64,000 nucleotides of DNA from CAVSEK01 sp963726975 (GTDB taxonomy: Bacteria; Actinomycetota; Actinomycetes; Mycobacteriales; SCTD01): assembly GCA_963726975.1 (NCBI GenBank), contig CAVSEK010000007.1:1-64000 (forward strand). The letters run 5' to 3'. Positions within the stretch are counted from its first letter, which is position 1. Every line of letters starts with the position of its first letter. Position numbers and translations under genes: made by a program. The notes below the pieces were generated by a model, which was given only the letters and a program-made list of their open reading frames with translations, ran no database searches and had not been told where the DNA came from. Of this stretch, positions 38,569-49,145 are shown piece after piece.

Positions 38569-40333
38569 TACCGCTCCCCGGGGCTGGTCGAGGTGGCGCC
38601 CAGGCCGGTGGCCTGCGTCGGCGCCGGGTCGGTGACGCCGACGTCCTGCAGCGTGCGCGGTGACGCTGGGCGTGATGACGTCGGTGAGCGGCTTCGGGTA
38701 GAAGCCGAGCACGAGCATGAGGGCGACGAGCGGGGCCACGGCCATCACCTCGCGCAGGGACAGGTCCTTCATCCTGGCGTGCGCGGCCGACAGCGGGCCC
38801 TGCATCGTCTTCTGGTACATGAGCAGGATGTAGAGCGCGGCCAGCACGATGCCGAGCGTGGCGAGCACCGCCGCGAACGGGTAGCGGGTGTAGGTGCCGA
38901 CCAGCACGAGGAACTCGCTGATGAAGGTCGACAGCCCGGGCAGGGCGAGCGAGCTCAGGCCGGCCACGAGGAAGAGCCCGGCGAGCACCGGGGCGACCTT
39001 GCCGATGCCGGAGTAGTCGTCGCTGCTCCGGCTGCCGCCGCGCACGACGAGGAAGCCCGACGACGAGGAAGAGGGCGCCGGTCGACAGGCCGTGGTTGAC
39101 CATGTAGAGCACGGCGCCGGTGCCGGCCTGGGTGGTGAAGCGCGAAGCAGCCGAGCCCGATGAAGCCGAAGTGGGCGACGGAGGTGTAGCTGACCAGGCG
39201 CTTGAGGTCCTTCTGGCCCATCGCGAGCAGCGCGCCGTAGAGGATGCCGATCGACGGACAGCGCGATGACGTACGGCGCGAGGTCGCGCGACGCGTCCGG
39301 GAACAGCGGCAGGCAGTAGCGCAGGAAGCCGAAGGTGCCGACCTTGTCGAGCACGCCGACCAGCAGGACGGCGCCGCCGACCGGGGCCTCGGCACCGGCG
39401 TCGGGCAGCCAGGTGTGGAACGGGAACAGCGGCGCCTTGATCGCGAAGGCGATGAAGAAGCCGAGGAACAGCGCGATCTGCACCGGCTCGCTGATGTCCA
39501 GCTTGGTCGAGCGCGAGGAAGTCGAACGTGCCGGTGCCGAGCTGGTCGGCGCTCGTGACGTAGAGGCCGATGACCGCCGCGAGCATGAGCAGGCCGCCGA
39601 ACAGGCTGTAGAGCAGGAACTTCACCGCGGCGTACGACCGGCGCGGCCCGCCGTAGCTGCCGATGAGGAAGTACATCGGGATGAGCATCGACTCGAAGAA
39701 GACGTAGAACAGGAAGACGTCGGTCGCCGCGAAGACGCCGATCATCATCGTCTCGAGCAGCAGCATCATGGCGAAGAAGGTCTTGACGCTCGTGCCGGCG
39801 GCGGGGTGTCGTCGCCGCCGCGGTCGAGCCCGGGACGGCCCGCCGACGTCGCCGCCGACGTCGCCGGCGCGGTCGACGGCCGGGCCCTCGTCGCCCCGCG
39901 CTCGAGCAGCGCCACGGAGCCGCCGGCCGGCCGCCGGAGCCGCCGGGGCCGCTGCCGACGCGGGCGGTCGGCGTGCGCGCTGCGCGCGCCGCGGGCCGGC
40001 CGCGCCGTCGGCGTCGTGCCAGCTGGCGAGCAGCACGACCGGGACCAGGACGGCGACGAGCGCGATGAGCACCAGCGCGATGCCGTCGACACCGACGGCG
40101 TACTTGACGCCGAAGGCCTTGATCCAGTCGTGCGACTCGGTGAACTGGAAGCGCGCGCCCTCCGGCCTCGAACTGCGCGCACATGCCGATCGTGACGACC
40201 AGGACGACCAGCGAGGTGAGCCAGCGCGACCTGCTTGACCAGCAGGTCGCGGCCCCTTGGGCACGGCGGCGATGGCGGCGGCGCCGACGAGCGGGACGAC
40301 GCCGAGGACGGTCAGGGTGGACAGGCCGCTCAT
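38568..40333 (-). CDS. nuoM: NADH-quinone oxidoreductase subunit M (frame interrupted)
   Basis: ATG 40333 overlaps the nuoL stop (ATGA). Readable in order: MSGLSTLTVLGVVPLVGAAA, RFQFTESHDWIKAFGVKYAV, FESMLIPMYFLIGSYGGPRR, KAPLFPFHTWLPDAGAEAP, LVSYTSVAHFGFIGLG, TFISEFLVLVGTYTR. Frame changes: 40250-40150 (three), 39514, 39254, 39143, 39058 and 38658; those at 39514, 39143 and 38658 are repaired by removing one C from GCG. A segment of about 75 Ala/Gly/Arg-rich residues (about 39790-40020) interrupts the usual SWHD-to-KTFF stretch. Proton-pumping subunit; the gene must be functional if complex I is. Confidence 0.92.
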
Positions 40334-42266
40334 GCGCCGAACCTCACCAGCGAGCAGGGCGGCGACCACGAGGGCGGCTCCTCCGAACATCGACAGCGCG
40401 TACGAGCGCACGAACCCGGTCTGGAGGCGGCGCAGGCGGCCGGAGCCGCCGCCGAAGCCGGCGGCGAGCCCGTTGACCGCGCCGTCGATGCCCTTGTTGT
40501 CGAAGAAGACGAGGGCGCGGGTGAGGTACTGGCCGGGGCGCATGAGGACGCTCTCGTTGAGGGCGTCGAAGTAGAGGTTGCTTGCGGGCGGCGGTGGTGA
40601 ACGGGCTGACCGCGACCGGCGGGCTCATCGGCACGGCGCGTGCGGGCGTACTGCACGTAGGCCGCGAGCGACGCCGACCGGCGACGACCAGCAGCGTGAG
40701 CAGCGGTGACGACGGTCGGGTTGATCGTGTGGATGCCGGCCTCCTCGGGCTCGCCGACCACCGGCGCCAGCCAGTTCTGCAGGCCGCCGCCCAGGGTGAG
40801 CAGGAAGCCGGAGACCACCGAGCCGACCGCGAGCACGACCATCGGGCCGGTCATGGTGGCGGGCGACTCGTGCGGGTGCACGTCGGCGGTCCAGCGGCGC
40901 TTGCCGAAGAAGGTCATGGCCATCAGGCGGGTCATGTAGAAGGCCGTGATGCCGGCGCCGAGCAGCGCCACGGTGCCGAGGACGCAGCCCTGGGTGCCGC
41001 CCTGTGTCGAACGCCGCCTCGATGATCTTGTCCTTGGAGAAGAAGCCGGCGAAGGGCGGGAAGCCGATGATCGCCAGGTAGCCCGCGCCGAAGCAGGCGA
41101 AGGTGACCGGCATGACCGTGCGCAGCCCGCCGAACCGGCGCATGTCGACCTGGTCGTTCATGCCGTGCATGACCGAGCCGGCCGAGAGGAACATGCAGGC
41201 CTTGAAGAAGCCGTGGGTGAGCAGGTGCAGGATCGCGATGGCGTAGACGCCCGGGCCGAGGCCGACCGCCAGGAACATGTAGCCGATCTGGCTGACCGTC
41301 GAGTAGGCCAGCACCTTCTTGATGTCGTCGTAGGCGCAGCCGATGACGCAGCCGATGACCAGGGTGACCGCGCCGATGATCGAGACGACCAGCAGCGCGG
41401 TCTCGCTCTGCGTCGAAGACCGGGTTGGCGCGGGCGATCAGGTAGACGCCGGCGGTGACCATGGTCGCCGCGTGGATGAGGGCCGAGACCGGGGTCGGGC
41501 CCTCCATCGCGTCCGGCAGCCAGGTGTGCAGCGGGAACTGCCCGCTCTTGCCGCAGGCGCCGAGCAGCAGCAGCAGCCCGATCGCGGTCGCGGCGCCGGC
41601 GGACAGCGCCCCGGCGCTGCGCGAACACGCCCTCGAAGGTCGTCGTGCCGAGCGTCGCGAACATCATCATGATCGCCAGGCTCAGGCCGACGTCACCGAC
41701 CCGGTTGGCGATGAACGCCTTCTTCGCCGCGGTGGCCGCGCTGTGCCGGTCGAAGTAGAAGCTGATCAGCAGGTACGACGCGAGGCCGACGCCCTCCCAG
41801 CCGACGTACAGGCCGAGGAAGCTGTTGGCGAGGACCAGCAGCAGCATCGCCGCGACGAACAGGTTGAGGTAGGCGAAGAACTGCCGCTTGCGCTCGTCGT
41901 GCGCCATGTAGCCGAGCGAGTAGACGTGGATGAGGAAGCCCACGCCGGTGATGAGCAGCACGAAGGTGGCCGACAGCGGGTCGAAGAGCAGCCCGGCGTC
42001 GACCTGGAACCCGCCGACCGGGATCCAGCTGAACAGGTGCAGGTCGGTCGAGCGCTCGTCCAGGCCCTTGAGCGCGAAGAACGCGACCAGGCCGTAGACG
42101 AAGGCGGCGCCGGTCGTCGCGCAGGCGAGGTAGGGCCCCCAGCTGTCGGTGCGGCGGCCGCCGAGCAGCAGCACGGCGGCGCCGGCGGCCGGCAGCAGCG
42201 AGGAGCAGCCAGAGCGCGGACAGCGCACCGGTGGCGGGGACGATCGAGAAGACCGCGCTCGGTCAC
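40330..42266 (-). CDS. nuoL: NADH-quinone oxidoreductase subunit L (frame interrupted)
   Basis: GTG 42266 start (MTER, then FSIVPATGALSALWLLL after a frame change near 42240). The body is clear: LLITGVGFLIHVYSLGYMAH, LYVGWEGVGLASYLLISFYF, NRVGDVGLSLAIMMMFATLG, then MEGPTPVSALIHAATMVTAG, LLTHGFFKACMFLSAGSVMH, FFSKDKIIEAAFDTG, ending VVAALL-LVRFGA. Frame changes lie near 42244, 42203, 41620, 41412, 41005, 40705, 40640, 40582 and at 40351 (one C removable from GCG, restoring the natural stop that overlaps nuoM). Largest antiporter-like subunit with the lateral helix. Confidence 0.92.
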
Positions 42267-42357
42267 CGAGTCAGCGCGTCTCGGCTGTCGGGGGCACGGG
42301 TCGTCCTCGTCTCGTGCGGCGCTCCCGCGGGGGCAGCGTCGGGTGGGGGTCGGCGGG

Positions 42358-42658
42358 TCAGTACTTCAGCAGGTTGGCGTCGTCGACCGAGGCCGAGCGC
42401 CGCGTGCGGAAGATGCTCATGATGATCGCCAGCCCGACGACGACCTCGGCGGCGGCGACGACCATGACGAAGAACGCCATGACCTGGCCGTCGAGGTCGC
42501 CGCGGGCGCGGCTGAAGGTGACCAGGGTCAGGTTGACCGAGTTGAGCATCAGCTCGACGCACATGAAGACCAGGATGGCGTTGCGGCGCAGCAGCACGCC
42601 GAGCGCGCCGACGGTGAACAGCAGGGCGGCGAGCAGCAGGTAGTGGCGTGGGGCTCAT
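42358..42658 (-). CDS. nuoK: NADH-quinone oxidoreductase subunit K (one frame change)
   Basis: 99 residues after correction; the span is 300 plus 1 bases. ATG 42658 overlaps the nuoJ stop (ATGA). The start MSPTHYLLLAALLFTVGALG needs one base removed at 42647 (C from GCG); then LLRRNAILVFMCVELMLNSV with the conserved membrane glutamates, FFVMVVAAAEVVVGLAIIMS and the C-terminal DDANLLKY. Three-helix proton-path subunit, normal length. Confidence 0.96.
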
Positions 42659-43421
42659 GACCGGCGCACCGTCCCCTCGAGGCCGGGGACGTCGCCCTCG
42701 GTCGCGTCGCGCAGCGGTGCCGCGACCGACTCGCGGGCGATCGAGCCGTCCGGCAGCAGCGCCGGCGTGGCGGTCGAGTCGTGGTCGGCGAAGACGCCGG
42801 GACCGGGCCGCGGCGAACGGGTCGTCGCTGGCGAACCGGCGACGGGCGCATCTCGGCCTGGCGTGACGACCGGCCCGGTGCGCTCCTTGTGCGCGAGCAC
42901 CATGGCGCCGAGCGCCGCGGTGATGAGCAGGGCGCTGGTGACCTCGAAGGCGAAGACGTAGCGGGTGAACAGCAGCCGGGCGATGCCGACGACGTTGCCC
43001 TCGGCGTTGGGCTGGGCCAGCCCGGTGTCGGGGTCGCCGGCGACCGCCGAGGCGAGCGCGCTCATGAGCAGCACCGGCGAAGCCCAGCCCGACGACGAAC
43101 GCGGCCACCCGCTGCCCGCGCAGGGTCTCGACGAGCGAGTCGCTGGAGTCGACGCCCACGAGCATGAGGACGAACAGGAACAGCATGAGGATCGCGCCGG
43201 TGTAGACGATCACCTGCACGGCGGCGAGGAACGGGCGCGTCCTGGGCGGCGTAGAGGCCGGCGAAGGACAGCATGACGCCGGCCAGGAACAGCGCGGCGT
43301 GCACCGCGTTGCGGGCCAGCACCATGCCGACCGCGGCGATGGTGGCCAGCGGGGCGAAGACCCAGAACGCGATGGTCTCGCCGGTGCCGCCCCCGGCGGC
43401 GAGCACGACGTCGGGGGTCAC
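42655..43421 (-). CDS. nuoJ: NADH-quinone oxidoreductase subunit J (frame interrupted)
   Basis: GTG 43421 overlaps the nuoI stop (GTGA). Reads MTPDVVLAAGGGTGETIAFW, ARNAVHAALFLAGVMLSFAG, VQVIVYTGAILMLFLFVLML, GVDSSDSLVETLRGQRVAAF, TRYVFAFEVTSALLITAALG, followed by a soluble tail ending DVPGLEGTVRRS. Frame changes lie at 43238 (C removable from GCG), near 43078, and two in the tail near 42860 and 42805. Normal five-helix architecture plus an actinobacterial C-terminal extension of about 90 residues. Confidence 0.93.
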
Positions 43422-44006
43422 CGGCGCACCCCCTCGGGCTCGGGCCGGGCGCCGTCGCCGGCCAGGCGGCCCTCGACGGCGGGGTCGGCCGCCACCGGCT
43501 GCGGGTCGCTGTTGCGGCCCACGTAGTAGTCGGTCTCGTTGTCGCCGAGCCGCATCGGGTGCGGCGGCTGCTCCATGCCGGGCAGCAGCGGCGCGAGCAG
43601 CTGCTCCTTGGTGAAGATCAGGTCCTGGCGGCTGTCGTCGGCGAGCTCGTACTCGTTGGTCATCGTCAGCGACCGGGTCGGGCACGCCTCGATGCACAGG
43701 CCGCAGAAGATGCAGCGCAGGTAGTTGATCTGGTAGACGGCGCCGTAGCGCTCACCGGGCGAGTAGCGCGCCTCCTCGGTGTTGTCGGCGCCCTCGACGT
43801 AGATCGCGTCGGCCGGGCAGGCCCAGGCGCACAGCTCGCAGCCGATGCACTTCTCCAGGCCGTCCGGGTGCCGGTTGAGCACGTGCCGGCCGTGGTAGCG
43901 CGGCGCGGTCGGGCCGCACGACCTCCGGGTACTCCTCGGTGACCACCTTCTTGAACATCTGCCCGAAGGTGACGCCGAACCCCTTGACGGGGTCGAGGAA
44001 GCTCAC
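43418..44006 (-). CDS. nuoI: NADH-quinone oxidoreductase subunit I (one frame change)
   Basis: 195 residues after one-base correction (span 588 plus 1). GTG 44006 with GAGGAGG upstream; overlaps the nuoH stop. MSFLDPVKGFGVTFGQMFKK, one frame change near 43915, then PRYHGRHVLNRHPDGLEKCI. Both [4Fe-4S] motifs intact: CIGCELCAWACP and CIFCGLCIEACP. Transfers electrons to the N2 cluster in NuoB. C-terminal tail is longer than in E. coli, as usual in actinobacteria. Confidence 0.96.
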
Positions 44007-45315
44007 GCCGTCCTCCTCTCCTGTGGGTGCCGGGGCGCCCGCGGTGACGCTCGAGCGCGGCCAGCGCTGCGGGGCGTCGGCGGGACGACGAGGTCCATGG
44101 GCGGCATGGGGAAGCCGCCCTCGCTCGGTGCGGTGTGCAGCGCGCTGCCGTCGGCGCCCTCGGCCGGCTCGGCGTCCTTCCTGCCCTCGGGCAGGAAGGT
44201 CGCGACGAGCAGGAGCACCACGACGACGGAGCCGACGACGACGAGCGTCGTGCGCCCGCCGGTGGCCGAGTCGGTGACGACGCGGACCGCGGCGACGAGC
44301 AGGATCCACACCAGGTTGGCCGGGATGAGCACCTTCCAGCCCAGGCGCATGAACTGGTCGTAGCGCATGCGCGGCAGCGTGCCGCGCAGCCAGACGAAGA
44401 AGAAGATGAACAGCAGGACCTTGAGCAGGAACCAGACGATCGGGAAGAAGCCGGTCGACAGCACGTCGATGCGCGACAGGAACGGCGGGGCCTGCCAGCC
44501 GCCGAGGAACAGCGTCACGGCCAGCGCCGAGACGGTCACCATGTTGATGTACTCCGCGAGGAAGAACATGGCGAACTTCAGCGAGGTGTACTCGGTGTGG
44601 AAGCCGCCGACGAGCTCGCTCTCGGCCTCGGGCAGGTCGAACGGCGCCCGGTTGGTCTCCCCCACCATCGCGATGGCGTAGATGAGGAACGAGACCGGCA
44701 GGACGTAGAAGAACCACCGGTCGTGCTGGGCGGCGACGATCTCGCTGGTGGACAGCGACCCCGCGTAGAGGAAGACGGCGACGAACGACAGGCCCATCGC
44801 CACCTCGTACGAGATGACCTGCGCGGCCGACCGCAGCCCGCCGAGCAGCGGGTAGGTCGAGCCGCTGGACCAGCCGGCGAGCACGATGCCGAAGACGCCG
44901 AAGCTCGAGCAGGCCAGGATGAACAGCACGCCGATCGGCAGGTCGGTGAGCTGCAGCGCGGTCTCGTGACCGGCGATGGAGACCTTCGGGCCGAACGGGA
45001 TGACCGAGAACGCCAGGAACGCGGGGACGGCCGACAGGATCGGCGCCAGCACGTAGACCGGCTTGTCGGCCATCGCCGGGATGATCTCCTCCTTCAGCGC
45101 CAGCTTGAGGCCGTCCGCGAGGGACTGCCCCAGCCGCCGGGACCCGTGCGGTTGGGCCCGGGGCGCTGCTGCATGCGGCCGACGACCTTGCGCTCGAACA
45201 CGATGGTGAACAGCGTGATGAGCACGAGCAGGACGAAGACGAACAGCGCCTTGCCGATCGTGATCCAGATCGGCTCGTTGCCGAAGCTGGACAGCGGGAG
45301 CTGGGTGTCCGGCAC
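44003..45315 (-). CDS. nuoH: NADH-quinone oxidoreductase subunit H (one frame change)
   Basis: GTG 45315 (MPDTQLPLSSFGNEPIWITI), two bases after the nuoG stop. First helix and the ERKVVGRMQQRPGPNR motif are followed by a frame change near 45140 (one base apparently missing), then QSLADGLKLALKEEIIPAMA, GWSSGSTYPLLGGLRSAAQV, SYEVAMGLSFVAVFL, ETNRAPFDLPEAESELVGGF and TEYTSLKFAMFFLAEY, the quinone-site loop. Ends in a soluble tail; the last 30 residues may be in the wrong frame. Forms the quinone channel between the two arms. Confidence 0.95.
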
Positions 45316-45317
45316 GG

Positions 45318-47852
45318 TCAGGCCCCCTTGCTGTCGTCCGTCGTGGCGGTCGTGCTCGTGCTCGTGCTGGTGCTGGTGCTCGTGCTGGTGCTGGTGCTGG
45401 TCTGCCCGTCGACCCGGCGGAGGCGGACCACCGAGCCCGCGCGCCCGGCGAGGTCGCGGCGGACCGCGGCGTCGGGCGAGCGGGTCGGCAGCCAGACGAC
45501 GCGGTCGGGCAGGTCGGCGACGACGAGCGGCAGCACCAGGCTGCCACGTCCCGAGCGGACCTCGACGAGGTCGCCCGCGGACGCGCCGATCTCGGCGGCG
45601 GTGGCCGGCGACAGGTGCAGCCGGCTCTTCTTGGCCGTCCCGGCGAGGAAGGGCTCGCCGTCCTGCAGCGAGCCGTCGTCGAGCAGCCAGTGCCAGGTCG
45701 CCAGCAGCGCCTCGCCGGCCTCCGGCGAGGAGGGCGCCACCGGCTCGACCGCGGGGGCGGCCGGGTGGTCGGCGACCGAGCCCAGGCGGGCGATCTCGGC
45801 GCGGGCGGCGGCCGCGTCGGGCAGGCCGATCGGGGCGTCGAGCTCGTCGGCGAGCACGTGCAGCACGCGCCCGTCGGGCAGCGCGCCCGACAGCCTCAGG
45901 ACCTGCTCGAACGGCCGGGCCCGACCCTCCCAGTCGAGGAACGTGCCGGTCTTCTCCACCGCGGCGGCGACCGGCAGGACGACGTCGGCCCGGTCGGTGA
46001 CCGGCGAGCGGCGCAGCTCCAGGCTGACGACGAAGCCCACCCGGTCGAGCGCGTCCAGGGCCAGCTCGGGGTCGGGGCAGTCGGCGGGGTCGACGCCGCC
46101 GACCAGCAGCGCGCCGAGCTCGCCGTCGCGGGCGGCGGTGAGGATGGCGGTGAGGTCGCGGCCGGGGCTCACCGGGACCGCCGAGGCCCAGACCGACTCG
46201 ACCTCGCGGCGACCCTCGGCGTCCTCGACGCGCCGGCCGCCGGGCAGCAGCGTGGGCAGGCAGCCGGCGTCGACCGCACCGCGCTCCCCGGCCCGGCGCG
46301 GCACCCAGGCGAGCCGGGCGCCCGTCGAGGCGGCCAGCGCCGCGGCGGCCGACAGGGCGCCGGGCACCTCGGCGAGCCGCTCACCGACGAGCAGCACGGC
46401 GCCGGGCTGGGCGAGCCCCGCCGCGGCCTCGGCCGCCACGGCGTCGTCCGGGTCGCCCGCGAGCGCCCTCAGCGCGAACGCCTCGGCGCCCGGGGGCGCC
46501 TGCAGCAGCCGGGCCGCGGTCTTGACGGCGCCCGGCGAGCGGAACGGCGCGACGGTGAAGACCCGCGTGCCGTGCCGCCGGACGCCCTTGCGCAGCCGCA
46601 GGAAGACGATCGGCGACTCCTCCTCCGGCTCGAGGCCGGCGAGGACGACGACCGGGGCGCTCTCGAGGTCGGCGTAGGAGACCGAGCCCTCCTGGCCGAC
46701 GTAGCGGCCGGCGACCGAGCTGGCGAGGAAGGCGAGCTCCTCGTCGCTGTGCGGGCGGGTGCGGGCGTCGACGTCGTGGGTGCGCAGCGCGACCCGGGCG
46801 AACTTGGCGTACGCGTAGGCGTCCTCGACGGTGAGCCGGCCGCCGGGGAGCACCCCGACCCCGCCGGCGTCGCGGGCCGCGGCCAGGCCGCGCGCGGCGA
46901 CCTCCAGCGCCTCGGTCCAGGACGCCTCGACGAGGCGGCCCGAGCGCGCGTCGCGGACGAGCGGGGTGGCGATGCGGTCGCCCTGGGCGGCGTAGGTGAA
47001 CGCCCAGCGGCCCTTGTCGCAGTTCCACTCCTCGTTGACCTCGGGGTCCGAGCCGGCGAGGCGGCGCAGGACCTTGCCGCGGCGGTGGTCGGTGCGCAGC
47101 GCGCACCCGGAGGCGCAGTGCTCGCAGACCATCGGGGTCGACACGAGGTCGAAGGGCCGCGCGCGGAAGCGGTAGGCCGCGCCGGTCAGGGCGCCGACCG
47201 GGCAGATCTGGATGGTGTTGCCGGAGAAGTAGCTCTCGAACGGCTGGTCGGTGTAGACCCCGACCTGCTGCAGCGCGCCGCGCTCGAACAGCTCGATGAA
47301 CGGGTCGCCGGCGATCTGCTGCTGGAAGCGGGTGCAGCGGGCGCACAGCACGCAGCGCTCGCGGTCGAGCAGCACCTGGCTGGAGATGGCCAGCGGCTTG
47401 GGGTAGGTGCGCTTGGTGTCGTGGTAGCGCGACTCGGCGTTGCCGTTGCTCATCGCCTGGTTCTGCAGCGGGCACTCGCCGCCCTTGTCGCAGACCGGGC
47501 AGTCCAGCGGGTGGTTGATGAGCAGCAGCTCGAGCACGCCCTCCTGCGACTTCTTGGCCACCGGGCTGGACAGCTGGGTCTTGACGACCATGCCCTCGGT
47601 GACGGTCGTCGTGCAGGCGGTGAGCGGCTTGCGCTGGCCCTCGACCTCGACGATGCACTGCCGGCAGGCGCCGACGGGGTCGAGCAGCGGGTGGTCGCAG
47701 AAGCGCGGCACCTGGATGCCGACGGTCTCGGCGGCCCGGATGAGCAGGGTGCCCTTGGGCACGCTCACCTCGAACCCGTCGATCGTCAGCGTCACCAGGT
47801 CGGTGCGGGCGGGCACGCCCTCGGCGGTGCCGGCGGGGACGGTGACCGTCAT
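45318..47852 (-). CDS. nuoG: NADH-quinone oxidoreductase subunit G
   Basis: 844 residues from ATG 47852 overlapping the nuoF stop (ATGA). N-terminal [2Fe-2S] domain (VGIQVPRFCDHPLLDPVGAC, RQC), the HxxxCxxC region HPLDCPVCDKGGECPLQNQA, then CVLCARCTRFQQQIAGDPFI and a molybdopterin-oxidoreductase-type [4Fe-4S] site CEHCASGCALRTDH. The C-terminal domain keeps the molybdopterin-enzyme fold (RADVVLPVAAAVEKTGTFLDWEGRAR). The last residues are an alternating Ser-Thr run of about 17, encoded by a 6-bp repeat near 45350-45400. Uninterrupted. Confidence 0.97.
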   Translation of the reverse strand: MTVTVPAGTAEGVPARTDLVTLTIDGFEVSVPKGTLLIRAAETVGIQVPRFCDHPLLDPVGACRQCIVEVEGQRKPLTACTTTVTEGMVVKTQLSSPVAKKSQEGVLELLLINHPLDCPVCDKGGECPLQNQAMSNGNAESRYHDTKRTYPKPLAISSQVLLDRERCVLCARCTRFQQQIAGDPFIELFERGALQQVGVYTDQPFESYFSGNTIQICPVGALTGAAYRFRARPFDLVSTPMVCEHCASGCALRTDHRRGKVLRRLAGSDPEVNEEWNCDKGRWAFTYAAQGDRIATPLVRDARSGRLVEASWTEALEVAARGLAAARDAGGVGVLPGGRLTVEDAYAYAKFARVALRTHDVDARTRPHSDEELAFLASSVAGRYVGQEGSVSYADLESAPVVVLAGLEPEEESPIVFLRLRKGVRRHGTRVFTVAPFRSPGAVKTAARLLQAPPGAEAFALRALAGDPDDAVAAEAAAGLAQPGAVLLVGERLAEVPGALSAAAALAASTGARLAWVPRRAGERGAVDAGCLPTLLPGGRRVEDAEGRREVESVWASAVPVSPGRDLTAILTAARDGELGALLVGGVDPADCPDPELALDALDRVGFVVSLELRRSPVTDRADVVLPVAAAVEKTGTFLDWEGRARPFEQVLRLSGALPDGRVLHVLADELDAPIGLPDAAAARAEIARLGSVADHPAAPAVEPVAPSSPEAGEALLATWHWLLDDGSLQDGEPFLAGTAKKSRLHLSPATAAEIGASAGDLVEVRSGRGSLVLPLVVADLPDRVVWLPTRSPDAAVRRDLAGRAGSVVRLRRVDGQTSTSTSTSTSTSTSTSTTATTDDSKGA

Positions 47853-49144
47853 GCGGTGGCCCCGGCCAGGGCGCCGCCCCAGAGCGTGGACCGTCGGGCG
47901 TCGAACGGGCAGCCGCCCGCGAGGTGTGCCATGAACTCTTCCCGGAACAGCTGCACCCCGGAGACGATCGGGCTGGTGGCCCCGTCGCCGAGCGCGCAGA
48001 ACGAGCGGCCGAAGATGTTGTCGCAGGTGTCGAGCAGGGTGGTGAGGTCGTCCTCGGTGGCCTGCCCGGCCTCCATGCGCGTGAGGATCTGGACCATCCA
48101 GTAGGTGCCCTCGCGGCACGGCGTGCACTTGCCGCAGGACTCGTGGGCGTAGAACTCCGTCCACCGCAGGACGGCGCGCACCACGCAGGTGGTCTCGTCG
48201 AAGCACTGCAGCGCCTTGGTGCCGAGCATGGACCCGGCCGCCGCGACGCCCTCGTAGTCCAGCGGGACGTCGAGGTGCTCAGCGGTGAGCAGCGGGGTGC
48301 TCGAGCCGCCGGGCGTCCAGAACTTGAGCTCGTGGCCCTCGCGCATGCCGCCGGACAGGTCGAGCAGCTCGCGCAGCGTGACGCCCAGCGGCGCCTCGTA
48401 CTGCCCCGGGCGCTTCACGTGGCCGGACAGCGAGTAGAGCGTGTAGCCCTTGCTCTTCTCGGTGCCCATGCCGGAGAACCAGGCCGCGCCGCCGAGCACG
48501 ATGCTCGGGACCGAGGCGATCGACTCGACGTTGTTGACGACGGTCGGGCTGGCGTACAGGCCGTGGGTCGCCGGGAACGGCGGGCGCAGCCGCGGCTGGC
48601 CGCGGTAGCCCTCCAGGCTGTCGAGCAGCGCCGTCTCCTCGCCGCAGATGTAGGCCCCGGCGCCGGCGTGCACGACGATCCGCAGGTCGCCGAGCAGCCC
48701 GGCCTCCTCGACCTCGGCGACGGCGTGCTGCAGCCGGCGCAGCACGTGCAGCTCCTCGCCGCGGAGGTAGATGAACGCGTGCGAGGCGCGGATGGCGTAC
48801 GACGCGATGATCACGCCCTCGACGAGCACGTGCGGGTTGGCCATCATGAGCGGGGTGTCCTTGCAGGTCCCCGGCTCGGACTCGTCGGCGTTGACGACGA
48901 GGTAGTGCGGCTTGGCGGCCTGCCCCTCGGTGCCCTGCGGGATGAAGCCCCACTTCATGCCGGTGGGGAAGCCCGCGCCGCCGCGGCCGCGCAGGCCCGA
49001 CTCCTTGACCAGCGCGATGATCTCGTCGGGCTGCATGCCGCGGGCCTTCTCCAGGGCCTCGTAGCCGCGGTGGCGGCGGTAGCCCTCGAGGGTGAAGGAG
49101 TCGGCGTCGCCCCAGTTGCGGGACAGGACAGGGGTCAGCTGCAT
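47849..49144 (-). CDS. nuoF: NADH-quinone oxidoreductase subunit F
   Basis: 431 residues, uninterrupted. NADH- and FMN-binding elements GLRGRGGAGFPTGMKWGF, NADESEPGTCKDTPLM, GAGAYICGEETALLDSLEGY and the [4Fe-4S] motif ESCGKCTPCREGTYW. Ends in the SLBB-type and helical domain with FGRSFCALGDGATSPIVSG. Entry point for NADH electrons. One base after nuoE, ATGA overlap with nuoG. Confidence 0.98.
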   Translation of the reverse strand: MQLTPVLSRNWGDADSFTLEGYRRHRGYEALEKARGMQPDEIIALVKESGLRGRGGAGFPTGMKWGFIPQGTEGQAAKPHYLVVNADESEPGTCKDTPLMMANPHVLVEGVIIASYAIRASHAFIYLRGEELHVLRRLQHAVAEVEEAGLLGDLRIVVHAGAGAYICGEETALLDSLEGYRGQPRLRPPFPATHGLYASPTVVNNVESIASVPSIVLGGAAWFSGMGTEKSKGYTLYSLSGHVKRPGQYEAPLGVTLRELLDLSGGMREGHELKFWTPGGSSTPLLTAEHLDVPLDYEGVAAAGSMLGTKALQCFDETTCVVRAVLRWTEFYAHESCGKCTPCREGTYWMVQILTRMEAGQATEDDLTTLLDTCDNIFGRSFCALGDGATSPIVSGVQLFREEFMAHLAGGCPFDARRSTLWGGALAGATA

Positions 49145-49145
49145 G

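Noticed and set aside
38568..42266. Programmed ribosomal frameshifting in nuoL and nuoM
   Set aside because: Several shifts per gene without slippery heptamers or nearby pseudoknots; no such mechanism is known for these genes.
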